DNA of 12,670 nucleotides from Planctomycetia bacterium (lineage in GTDB: Bacteria > Planctomycetota > Phycisphaerae > Phycisphaerales > SM1A02), in NCBI GenBank assembly GCA_005799205.1, contig SYHM01000080.1, positions 1-12,670 of the forward strand, given 5' to 3'. Shown here piece after piece: positions 1 through 5,875 of the stretch. Position 1 is the first letter of the stretch. Each line of letters begins with the position of its first letter. Below the pieces are notes generated by a model that saw only the letters and a list, made by a program, of their open reading frames with translations, did not search any database and was not told where the DNA came from. The position numbers and the translations under genes were made by a program.

Positions 1-503
1 CTCGAGTTGAGCACGCTTGCGAGCTGGCCGAGCACGGCAACGGCACTCGGCTTCAGCGCCACCGAACCTGGGTCGAATGTGAAGTCCGCCGCGAACCGGA
101 TCATGCCGCGCCGTTCATCGAACTGCAAGACATCGGGATATTGAGCAGCAAGCGCAGCGAGCGCAGCATTCACTTCTGCTGGCAGTGGTCCACCATTCAG
201 GTCGCCAATCTTCTTGAGCAGCGACTCGTAATCGGCAAGCAACTTGTCGACATCCACATTCTGACCCTTGCGAAGCGCTTCGAGTGAGGCCAAATCGCCA
301 GCAGCCTGCGCAAGCTGAGATCGAAGGCGCGCCTCATTCGCCCGAGTGGTTTCGAGATCACCTTGGCTTCGCAGCAGCTGCTGCTGCTGGGATCGGTAGG
401 CCAATTCGAGATCGTTGTACTTTTCTTGTGGGACGCAACCAACACCAACGAGGGCAACGAGTCCGATGAGTGTTGTGCGAAACGACGCTTCCTGTGCGTT
501 CAT
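1..503 (-). CDS. OmpA-family peptidoglycan-associated lipoprotein (partial, C-terminus off window)
   Basis: An open frame runs from the ATG at 503 to the window edge, giving 167 residues with no stop. Residues 8-22 form a short hydrophobic signal segment that ends in VGVGC, so Cys23 is the likely lipidated residue. The lipobox is imperfect, with Gly at -3 and Val at -2. Residues 28-80 are rich in Gln, Glu, Leu and Ala (QQQQLL at 39-44) and look like a coiled coil. From about residue 127 the sequence FDERRGMIRFAADFTFDPGS, followed by ALKPSAVAVLGQLASVLN, matches the start of an OmpA-like peptidoglycan-binding domain. The rest of that domain lies outside the window. GGAGG at 515-511, 7 nt before the ATG, fixes the start. 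The inferred role is an outer-membrane or envelope lipoprotein that contacts peptidoglycan. It is transcribed divergently from the gene at 659. The fold call is fairly secure; the exact partner and the orthology to Pal are not. Confidence 0.82.
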   Translation of the reverse strand, partial: MNAQEASFRTTLIGLVALVGVGCVPQEKYNDLELAYRSQQQQLLRSQGDLETTRANEARLRSQLAQAAGDLASLEALRKGQNVDVDKLLADYESLLKKIGDLNGGPLPAEVNAALAALAAQYPDVLQFDERRGMIRFAADFTFDPGSVALKPSAVAVLGQLASVLNS

Positions 504-528
504 AGTGAGACCTCCGTGTGTTGACGGG

Positions 529-556
529 AGTGTAGCGACTCTTGACTGAGAGTCCA
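529..556 (-). promoter_or_regulatory. candidate sigma70-type promoter for the lipoprotein gene
   Basis: Read on the minus strand, TGGACT (556-551) and TACACT (534-529) are 16 bp apart and resemble -35 and -10 boxes. They would start a transcript near 522, giving a short leader that contains the GGAGG ribosome binding site at 515-511. The match is partial and planctomycete promoter consensus is poorly known, so this is a suggestion only. The rest of the 504-658 divergent spacer shows no clear promoter for the plus-strand gene. Confidence 0.28.
537..554. repeat. 6-bp inverted repeat in the divergent spacer
   Basis: GACTCT (537-542) and AGAGTC (549-554) are perfect inverted arms around the 6-base loop TGACTG. 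The repeat lies inside the candidate promoter, between its -35 and -10 boxes and touching the -35, which is a typical place for an operator. A 6-bp repeat can also occur by chance. No regulator gene is visible nearby. Confidence 0.3.
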
Positions 557-658
557 CCGCAGCAACTGGCAATCTCGAATCTGCCTAGAAGATCGCTCCA
601 CCCGGTGCGAGCTCGACGCAGATTCGGGTCGAATTGAGTCGCGTGCTAGACTTCATTC

Positions 659-1099
659 ATGCCGTCCCAGGAGCCGCTCGATGCTGACCTCGCGAAACTG
701 AAAGCGTCCGCCGGGGCCTATCCAATCGAGGCCCTCCACTTCGTGCAGAGTGGGTTTTCGCATGCCGCCAAGAGTGTGCAGAAGCGCCATCAGCAACTCG
801 CGCAAGAGGGGGTGGGCCAACTCGCGCAAGACGATCGACATCTCAGCGGGCAGCAACTCTGTTTCGGGTTGCTCGATTACGCAATCGATCAGTATGGAAT
901 GCTGGCTCCAGTGGTCTTACGGCGGTGGAACGTCCAGCGCACTGATGACTTTGGAAGGATCGTGTTCGGACTCATCGAACTTGGCGTCCTGCGGAAGTCG
1001 CCAACCGATTCGATCGACGACTTTCGAAGCGTCTACGAGTTCGACGAAGTCTTTGCGACCGATGTCCTTCGAAGAAAACTGCTCGAAAGTAGGGGCTGA
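659..1099 (+). CDS. Minf_1886 family protein (Verrucomicrobia/Planctomycetes-restricted, unknown function)
   Basis: A 146-residue soluble protein with no signal peptide or membrane segment. Three blocks resemble the small family called Minf_1886 or TIGR04138: YPIEALHFVQSGF at 21-33, HLSGQQLCFGLLDYAIDQYG at 61-80, and TDDFGRIVFGLIELG at 95-109 followed by DFRSVYEFDEVF at 121-132. I recall this family as confined to Verrucomicrobia and Planctomycetes. Its function is unknown and I assign none. The length is close to what I recall for the family. There is no clear Shine-Dalgarno before the ATG at 659; the start was chosen because conserved sequence begins soon after it. The stop at 1097-1099 is 3 nt before the permease start, so the two genes are probably co-transcribed. 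An in-frame DNA duplication at 794-807 and 818-831 gives QLAQ twice. Confidence 0.85.
   Translation: MPSQEPLDADLAKLKASAGAYPIEALHFVQSGFSHAAKSVQKRHQQLAQEGVGQLAQDDRHLSGQQLCFGLLDYAIDQYGMLAPVVLRRWNVQRTDDFGRIVFGLIELGVLRKSPTDSIDDFRSVYEFDEVFATDVLRRKLLESRG
794..831 (+). repeat. 14-bp direct repeat inside the Minf_1886-family gene
   Basis: CAACTCGCGCAAGA occurs at 794-807 and again at 818-831, offset by 24 bp or exactly eight codons. The reading frame is kept and both copies encode QLAQ. The segment between the conserved blocks (about residues 44-60) is therefore probably a tolerant linker that has undergone a small duplication. Confidence 0.6.
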
Positions 1100-1102
1100 T
1101 CG

Positions 1103-2380
1103 ATGAGCGGTGACGCAGGTCCCCGTGGGGGCAACGATCCATCAGGCGCACGTCGAACCGTTGCGCAGCTTCATATCTGGCAGGTGCAAGCGGTGAGGGA
1201 TGTGCTGATTGTGGCACTGATTGTTGTCGCGATCTGGGCTGGCTACGCGCTTCGCTTCGTCACGGTGCCGCTGTTGCTTGCCTTCGCGCTCGCCTACCTC
1301 GTCGAACCACTCGTCCGCTGGATCTGCAGTGTCTTTCGGCTCAGCCGCCCCGTGGCCGTTGGGCTCATCCTAGGCAGTTGTGGAGTGGCAGTGGTTGTTG
1401 CGGGATTGCTGTTCGTTCCAATGGTTGTGCGGCAATCGTCTGAATTCGTTGCGAGTGTGCGCGCGGGTCAATTCGATCGGTGGATCGACCGGGCACAAGA
1501 TGTCTTGCCGAAGGAGTTCCGTGATGAGGTGATGCGTGTGCGCGAGTGGGTGAAACCGCTTACTGCAACTGATGGAGTCTCAGTGCACGCCAATGGCGAG
1601 CTGCCACTGCGGGTTCCACTGGCGCCAGAGCCGCCACCTCAAGCGCCGCTCGTCTCCGACTCAACGATTAGCCAAGCGATCATGAGTCCCGCCACCCAAG
1701 CGGCACTCTGGAGGCTTCTCGATTTTTCGGGGTTGATCTTCGCAGCGATGCTGATTCCCTTCTATTTCTGGTTTTTCAGCAACGGATTCCCTTCAGCGAT
1801 CGAGTTCTTGGGAAGCCTGGTCCCCGATACGCGCAAGGCGACAATCTTTCGTCTCGCAGCAGAGATGGACGCCGCGGTCGCGGGATTCGTTCGAGGACGG
1901 ATTCTGATTGCGGCAGGAATGGGTGTGATGTTCGCTGCGGGCTGGTGGATCAATGGGGTTCCATACGCGTTGACACTTGGATTGCTCGCTGGGCTCCTGT
2001 CGATCGTGCCGTACCTCGGCGCGGTGGTCGTGGTTCCGGCCGTGGCGATCCTCGCGGCGAGCCAACTCGCGCAACCCGAAGCTGATCGCATGGCGTGGTA
2101 CTGGATCGTGGGTGGACCGCCACTTGTCTTTGTCATCGTGCAGTCGATCGAGGGGTACTTGTTGACACCGATCTTCGCGGGGCGTGCAACCAACCTCGGA
2201 CCTGTGTCGATTTTCGTCGCAGTCCTTGCGGGAGCAAGCGTCGCTGGGCTGTATGGAATGCTGCTGGCGATTCCGGTTGCAGCCTGCGCAAAGATCCTCA
2301 TCCGCGAGACGGTCATGCCGCCACTTCGCAATTGGGCTGCGGGAAAGTCCTCTGACCCGCTTCCACTCAACCGTGACTGA
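1103..2380 (+). CDS. AI-2E family transporter (PerM/YdiK-type permease)
   Basis: A 425-residue polytopic inner-membrane protein. Hydrophobic segments lie at about 33-70 (two helices), 84-109, 207-226, 265-282, 287-319, 332-348 and 365-400. Family landmarks are visible: FVRGRILIAAGMG at 262-274, LLSIVPYLGAVVVVP at 298-312, IEGYLLTPIFAGRATNLGPV at 349-368, and GLYGMLLAIPVAA at 382-394. Between the second and third hydrophobic blocks (about 110-205) is the expected soluble domain, which includes a Pro-rich stretch near 171-183. The length is slightly above the usual 340-400. The family is named for autoinducer-2 export, but members also include Na+/H+ antiporters and many without a known substrate, so the substrate cannot be inferred here. 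AGGGG about 8 nt upstream supports the ATG at 1103. The stop codon lies within the first copy of a 13-bp tandem repeat. Confidence 0.92.
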   Translation: MSGDAGPRGGNDPSGARRTVAQLHIWQVQAVRDVLIVALIVVAIWAGYALRFVTVPLLLAFALAYLVEPLVRWICSVFRLSRPVAVGLILGSCGVAVVVAGLLFVPMVVRQSSEFVASVRAGQFDRWIDRAQDVLPKEFRDEVMRVREWVKPLTATDGVSVHANGELPLRVPLAPEPPPQAPLVSDSTISQAIMSPATQAALWRLLDFSGLIFAAMLIPFYFWFFSNGFPSAIEFLGSLVPDTRKATIFRLAAEMDAAVAGFVRGRILIAAGMGVMFAAGWWINGVPYALTLGLLAGLLSIVPYLGAVVVVPAVAILAASQLAQPEADRMAWYWIVGGPPLVFVIVQSIEGYLLTPIFAGRATNLGPVSIFVAVLAGASVAGLYGMLLAIPVAACAKILIRETVMPPLRNWAAGKSSDPLPLNRD

Positions 2381-2419
2381 AGGGCGTGACTGAAGGGCGT
2401 GACTGAAGGGCGTGACTGA
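2373..2419 (+). repeat. 13-bp tandem repeat, about 3.6 copies, at the 3' end of the permease gene
   Basis: GTGACTGAAGGGC is repeated perfectly at 2373-2385, 2386-2398 and 2399-2411, followed by a partial copy GTGACTGA at 2412-2419. The permease stop (2378-2380) lies in the first copy. Each unit holds two TGA triplets, and because 13 is not a multiple of three, successive copies place stops in all three plus-strand frames. The array fills nearly the whole gap to the convergent ffh stop at 2427. Identical copies suggest recent slippage or expansion. Confidence 0.95.
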
Positions 2420-2426
2420 TGGGGTT

Positions 2427-3887
2427 TCAGCGCCGTGGGCGCTGCTTGAAGCGACTCTTGGGTGCATCGAGACGGGGTGATCCAGCAGATGCGCCGCCTG
2501 CTGCGAGGTCGCGCATCGCATTGACCTTTGCACCCATTGCAGCGAGCCCTCCGCCACTCATCTGTTTCATCATCTTCTGCATCATCTCGAACTGTTTGGT
2601 GAGTCGGCCGACCTCGGTCGCGCCCGTGCCGCTCCCGGCCGCGATTCGCTTGACACGGCTGCGATCGATCATCGCGGGATTTTCGCGCTCGCGCTTGGTC
2701 ATCGAACGGATCATTCCCTCGATGTGGTCGAACTGCTTCTCGTCAATATCGATGTCCTTCATCATCGCCCCAACGCCGGGAAGCAACCCCAGCAGTTGCT
2801 TCAGAGGACCCATGCGCCGCAGTGAGCGCATCTGACTCAAGAAGTCGTCCATCGTCAGTCGACCCTTGGCCAACTTGTCGGCAATCGCCGCTTGTTCCTT
2901 TTCGTCGAGTTGCTCCTGTGCTTTCTCGACGAGCGAGACGACATCTCCCATCCCCAGAATCCGGCCCGCCATTCGAGTTGGATCGAACTCATCGAGCCCG
3001 TCAACGCGTTCGCTGGTGCCAACGAATTTCACGGGGGCGCCAGTGACACGGCGTACCGAGAGTGCAGCGCCACCGCGCGTATCGGAGTCGAGCTTCGTCA
3101 GAATGACTCCATCGATTGTGAGTCGCTGATGGAAGGCGCGTGCGCTGTGCACGGCGTCCTGACCTGTCATCGAATCGACCACGAGCAGGATCTCGTGCGC
3201 CTCAATTGCACGGTCGACCGCCTCGAGTTCGCGCATCAGTGTGTCATCGATGTGAAGCCGTCCTGCAGTGTCGACAATCAAGACATCAAAGTGCTCGGCG
3301 CGCGCTCGCCCAAGTGCACGCTGGGCGACGAGCACAGCATTGCCAACGGCGGTGCCATGGGCGCCGCACTGCTCGGGCTCGGCATGGAAGGCAATGCGGG
3401 ATCCCGCCGAAAACGCGGCTGCTCCCTCGGCAACAACGCCAAGTTGATCAACCGCCGCTGGGCGCTGCAGGTCGCATGCCGCGATGAGGACGCTCTTGCC
3501 GCGCTTGGCGAGCCACGCAGCAAGCTTGCCGCATGTTGTGGTCTTTCCAGCCCCCTGAAGCCCGCACATCATCACCACGGTTGGCCCTGGTTCGACAAAT
3601 GACATTCGCGACGGGGTCGTCCCCATCAATTCGACGAGCCGTCGATGCACGATCCCCACCATCTGTTCATCTGGGCGAAGACTCTCGAGGACCGCCGTGC
3701 CGAGTGACTCCTCAAGGACGGCTGCGCAGAACTCCTTGACGATGTCGTGGTTGACATCCGCCTCAAGCAGTGCCGTTTCGATCGCGCCCATTGCCTCCCG
3801 CACGTTCGACTGCGAAATTCGACCGCGTCCAGAGAGGGTGCGAAGCGCGCCAGAAAGCTTGTCGGTCAGTGTTTCAAACATCGCCAT
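2427..3887 (-). CDS. ffh: Signal recognition particle GTPase Ffh (SRP54)
   Basis: A 486-residue protein component of the SRP. With 4.5S/SRP RNA it binds signal peptides on ribosomes and delivers them to FtsY at the membrane. Domains in order: a helical N domain (about 1-95); a GTPase G domain with P-loop GLQGAGKTT (109-117), DLQRPAA (139-145), DTAGR (206-210), TKLD (264-267) and GTSERVDGLDEFDP (290-303); and a Met-rich M domain from about 325, with RMGPLKQLLGLLPG (358-371) and RVKRIAAGSGT (411-421). The tail is basic (KSRFKQRPRR). Compared with E. coli Ffh recalled from memory, about 15 extra residues lie between RPAA and DTAGR (around 160-190). AGGA lies 4 nt before the chosen ATG; the ATG two codons later is also possible and has better spacing. 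The gene starts 49 nt after the polX stop on the same strand. I see no SRP RNA gene in the window. Confidence 0.97.
   Translation of the reverse strand: MAMFETLTDKLSGALRTLSGRGRISQSNVREAMGAIETALLEADVNHDIVKEFCAAVLEESLGTAVLESLRPDEQMVGIVHRRLVELMGTTPSRMSFVEPGPTVVMMCGLQGAGKTTTCGKLAAWLAKRGKSVLIAACDLQRPAAVDQLGVVAEGAAAFSAGSRIAFHAEPEQCGAHGTAVGNAVLVAQRALGRARAEHFDVLIVDTAGRLHIDDTLMRELEAVDRAIEAHEILLVVDSMTGQDAVHSARAFHQRLTIDGVILTKLDSDTRGGAALSVRRVTGAPVKFVGTSERVDGLDEFDPTRMAGRILGMGDVVSLVEKAQEQLDEKEQAAIADKLAKGRLTMDDFLSQMRSLRRMGPLKQLLGLLPGVGAMMKDIDIDEKQFDHIEGMIRSMTKRERENPAMIDRSRVKRIAAGSGTGATEVGRLTKQFEMMQKMMKQMSGGGLAAMGAKVNAMRDLAAGGASAGSPRLDAPKSRFKQRPRR
2428..2444. terminator. short GC hairpin at the convergent permease/ffh junction (possible bidirectional terminator)
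   Basis: CAGCGCC (2428-2434) and GGCGCTG (2438-2444) form a perfect 7-bp stem with a 3-base GTG loop. The hairpin covers the ffh stop codon and the last ffh codons. No run of T follows in either direction, so intrinsic termination would be weak. The position between convergent genes is what makes a terminator plausible. Confidence 0.3.
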
Positions 3888-3936
3888 TCGATCCTATCGC
3901 AGGAGCTCGCGACCGATTCGACTCACCGCAATTCGT

Positions 3937-5694
3937 TCAGCGAGACCGCTTCGATCGAAGCCACCCGTGCAACCTCGCAGCGTCCCACGCATTGACGCAC
4001 TGGGGGGCAGTCAACCCACCGCGGCGAGCCGTTGCGATCCCGAATCGAAGGTTGTCCGCATCGTCGGCCGAGTGGATGTCGCAGTCAAGGGCGAGGAGGC
4101 ATTGCGCGGCACACGCGGTGCGGACGTGGATATCGCGCAGATCGAGTCGCATCCAATGGCAGTTGATCTCCAAGGCCGTGTTGCATTCGCGCGCGGCGAC
4201 GCAGAGTGCTTCGATGTCGGGCGACAGTCCATCACGCCCGTTGATGATCCGCCCAGTCGGATGACCGAGAATATGCACGAGTGGGTGGCGGATCGCCGCA
4301 AGGAGCCTCTTGGTTGCCGCCTCGGGGCTCTGTCGCAGGGCCGTGTGCGGGCTTGCCACCACGAGATCAAGGCGTTCGAGCACGTCATCGTCGTAGTCGA
4401 GCCGGCCATCGGCCAGGATGTCGACCTCACTCCCCGCGAGAATTCGTATCCCGTCGAGTGTGGCTTCTGCCTCTCGAATCGCGTCGATATGCGCTCGGAG
4501 TCGCTCGACCGAGAGTCCATTCGCCTGCGCACTCGCTTTGCTGTGGTCGGTGATGGCGATGGTGTGAAATCCGCGCGACTTCGCAAGAGTTGCGAGCTCG
4601 ACAATTGTGAGCGAGCCGTCGCTCGCAGTTGTATGCGCATGCAGTTCCGATTGAATGTCGGCCAGTTCAATCAGCGGCGGGGGAGCCTGTGTGAAATCTG
4701 TCCCGTGGCTCTCACGCAGCTCAGGCGGCCAGAGGGGCAACCCCAGTGACTCGTAAATCGACGCTTCACTCGCCGACGCGATGCAGACGTGCGCCCCATC
4801 GCGCGTTGATTGAGCATCGGACCGAAAGAGGCCATACTCGTTCAACTTCATGCCACGCTCAATTGCACGTTCGCGCAGATACACGTTGTGATCTTTGCTT
4901 CCGGTGAAGTAGAGAAGTGCAGCGCCGAACGCCACGTCATCGACGATGCGCAGATCGATCTGCAGGCCGCTGGCGAGTTGCACAGCGCACTTGGTGTCGC
5001 CCTGCGCGAGCACTTTGCCGATTCCGGGTGCCCCGAGAAACGCTTCGCGCGCTGCTGCGTGATTGCTGGTCGACACGAGAAGGTCGAGATCACCGACGGT
5101 ATCTCGCCCGCGGCGCGCGCTTCCGGCGAAGGCCGCCCGCGCTGTGCCAGGGGCACGTTGCAGGCGGGCGAGAAACGCTTCCGCGATGGGAATGGCGACT
5201 CCGAGCGGAACCCTCGTCGGACGCGAACCAGCGAGGTCATGTGCGGCGATCGCTTCGCGCAGATTGGCAACTGTCTTTGCCCCCATCCGAGGAATCGACG
5301 CAACTGATCCATCGTCGAGTGCCACGCGCAGCTCGTCGAGACTGGTCACTTTGGCGCTGTCCCACAGCAGTCTGACGGTCTTTGGTCCCACCCCTGCAAG
5401 TGTCAACAGCACCGGGAGTCCAGCGGGGACTTGCGCGCGGAGTGCCTCGAGTTCCTGAACAGACCCAGACGTGACGAACTCGATGATCTTGGCTTTCGTG
5501 CTCTGTCCAATGCCCTCGATCTCGTCTAAGGCGGCAGGGGACCCGCGCACAAGCGCTCCAAGGTCACGCGACTCGTCGTCGCAACTTCGCGCCGCCTTTC
5601 GGTACGCACCCACCTTAAATGCGTTGGCTCCAGTGATCTCGAGCAGGTCTGCAATGGTTGAAAAGACCGCTGCAATCTCGTGATTCGTCGACAT
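3937..5694 (-). CDS. polX: DNA polymerase/3'-5' exonuclease PolX (family X polymerase with PHP domain)
   Basis: A 585-residue bacterial PolX of normal length. By homology it fills short gaps during DNA repair, and in studied relatives the PHP domain supplies 3'-5' exonuclease and AP-endonuclease activity. An N-terminal 8-kDa-like region with helix-hairpin-helix elements (IEGIGQSTKAKI at 59-70, LAGVGPKTVRLL at 99-110, IPRMGAKTVANL at 134-145) precedes the polymerase core. The core has GSARRG (191-196), GDLD (201-204; Asp202 and Asp204), Asp247 as the third carboxylate, and YFTGS (262-266). The PHP domain starts near 348: ELHAHTTASDG (350-360), ITDHS (381-385), Glu423, His450, GHP (477-479) and DIHS (539-542). 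All nine expected metal ligands appear present. EINCHWMRLDL (509-519) is an unusual form of a segment usually written EINxxxxRLDL. GAGG, 7 nt before the ATG at 5694, lies inside a 16-bp palindrome. ffh follows after 49 nt. Confidence 0.96.
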   Translation of the reverse strand: MSTNHEIAAVFSTIADLLEITGANAFKVGAYRKAARSCDDESRDLGALVRGSPAALDEIEGIGQSTKAKIIEFVTSGSVQELEALRAQVPAGLPVLLTLAGVGPKTVRLLWDSAKVTSLDELRVALDDGSVASIPRMGAKTVANLREAIAAHDLAGSRPTRVPLGVAIPIAEAFLARLQRAPGTARAAFAGSARRGRDTVGDLDLLVSTSNHAAAREAFLGAPGIGKVLAQGDTKCAVQLASGLQIDLRIVDDVAFGAALLYFTGSKDHNVYLRERAIERGMKLNEYGLFRSDAQSTRDGAHVCIASASEASIYESLGLPLWPPELRESHGTDFTQAPPPLIELADIQSELHAHTTASDGSLTIVELATLAKSRGFHTIAITDHSKASAQANGLSVERLRAHIDAIREAEATLDGIRILAGSEVDILADGRLDYDDDVLERLDLVVASPHTALRQSPEAATKRLLAAIRHPLVHILGHPTGRIINGRDGLSPDIEALCVAARECNTALEINCHWMRLDLRDIHVRTACAAQCLLALDCDIHSADDADNLRFGIATARRGGLTAPQCVNAWDAARLHGWLRSKRSR

Positions 5695-5708
5695 TGAGGC
5701 GCCTCAAT
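5693..5708. repeat. 16-bp perfect palindrome at the polX start codon
   Basis: ATTGAGGCGCCTCAAT reads the same on both strands. It overlaps the first two bases of the polX ATG and contains the only good Shine-Dalgarno-like sequence (GAGG, 7 nt before the ATG). It could be an operator for a dimeric regulator, or an RNA hairpin (6-bp stem, GCGC loop) that hides the ribosome binding site. Both roles are inference. Confidence 0.6.
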
Positions 5709-5729
5709 TGGTGTCCGCGGTGCCGAAAG

Positions 5730-5735
5730 AAAAAA
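5730..5735 (-). terminator. T6 tract just after tRNA-Arg
   Basis: Read on the minus strand, the mature tRNA end at 5739 is followed after three bases (GTG) by six T residues, then CTTTC. A U-tract this close to a tRNA may help end or pause transcription, or mark the 3' trailer. No dedicated hairpin other than the tRNA's own T arm and acceptor precedes it, so I treat it as a weak terminator candidate. Confidence 0.25.
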
Positions 5736-5738
5736 CAC

Positions 5739-5811
5739 GCGGCCAGCAGGAGTCGAACCTGCAACCCCGAGCTTCGTAGGCTCGTGCTCTATCCAGTTGA
5801 GCTATGGCCGC
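5739..5811 (-). tRNA. tRNA-Arg (anticodon ACG)
   Basis: A 73-nt cloverleaf can be folded by eye. The acceptor stem is 7 bp and perfect (GCGGCCA with TGGCCGC). The D arm has GCTC/GAGC. The anticodon stem CGAGC/GCTCG holds the loop CTACGAA with anticodon ACG at 5777-5775. The variable region is short, and the T arm is GCAGG-TTCGACT-CCTGC. ACG assigns it to arginine CGN codons; A34 is normally edited to inosine by TadA. The 3' CCA is not encoded (the next bases are GTG), so a CCA-adding enzyme is needed. It lies 61 nt after the nuoN stop and 44 nt before polX on the same strand. No integrase or duplicated 3' end that would mark an attachment site is visible. Confidence 0.97.
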
Positions 5812-5821
5812 GAGGCGCGCA

Positions 5822-5827
5822 AGCATA
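5822..5827 (-). promoter_or_regulatory. possible -10 box for tRNA-Arg
   Basis: On the minus strand TATGCT lies 10 nt before the tRNA 5' end and is followed by a very GC-rich stretch (TGCGCGCC), as in stable-RNA promoters under stringent control. I cannot find a convincing -35 at 16-18 bp, and the tRNA could instead be cut from nuo read-through transcript. Confidence 0.2.
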
Positions 5828-5850
5828 GCACCCGCGCGAGATTCATGGAC

Positions 5851-5875
5851 GATCAAGTTCGATCAGGCATGATCA
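5851..5875. repeat. three GATCA copies at exact 10-bp spacing, at the nuoN 3' end
   Basis: GATCA occurs at 5851, 5861 and 5871, each 10 bp apart, and the last copy overlaps the nuoN stop codon (5873-5875). Within it, GATCA-GGCA-TGATC (5861-5874) can also form a 5-bp hairpin. One helical turn of spacing could suit a protein or a methylase site cluster, but the pattern is short and may be chance. Confidence 0.35.

Noticed and set aside
1..6. CTCGAG at the first base, with another copy at 12628-12633
   Set aside because: It looks like a restriction-site boundary, but a 6-base site is expected a few times in this much GC-rich DNA. No vector sequence is visible.
371..390. GCAGCAGCTGCTGC palindrome with CTG triplets
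   Set aside because: It lies in the coiled-coil region of the lipoprotein gene and is explained by consecutive Gln and Leu codons (QQQQLL), so there is no need for a regulatory reading.
1762..2557. Two overlapping minus-strand open frames of 202 and 254 codons opposite the permease gene
   Set aside because: Both are antisense to conserved AI-2E family motifs and have low-complexity composition. The longer one also runs through the 13-bp tandem repeat into ffh.
3697..4749. A 350-codon plus-strand open frame
   Set aside because: It lies antisense across polX and the start of ffh, both of which carry clear family motifs. Its product has no recognisable domain. Long antisense frames are expected where GC-rich codons leave few stops.
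5739..5811. The tRNA as an attachment site for an integrated element
   Set aside because: No integrase, no duplicated tRNA 3' end and no change of gene content on either side. All neighbours are housekeeping genes.
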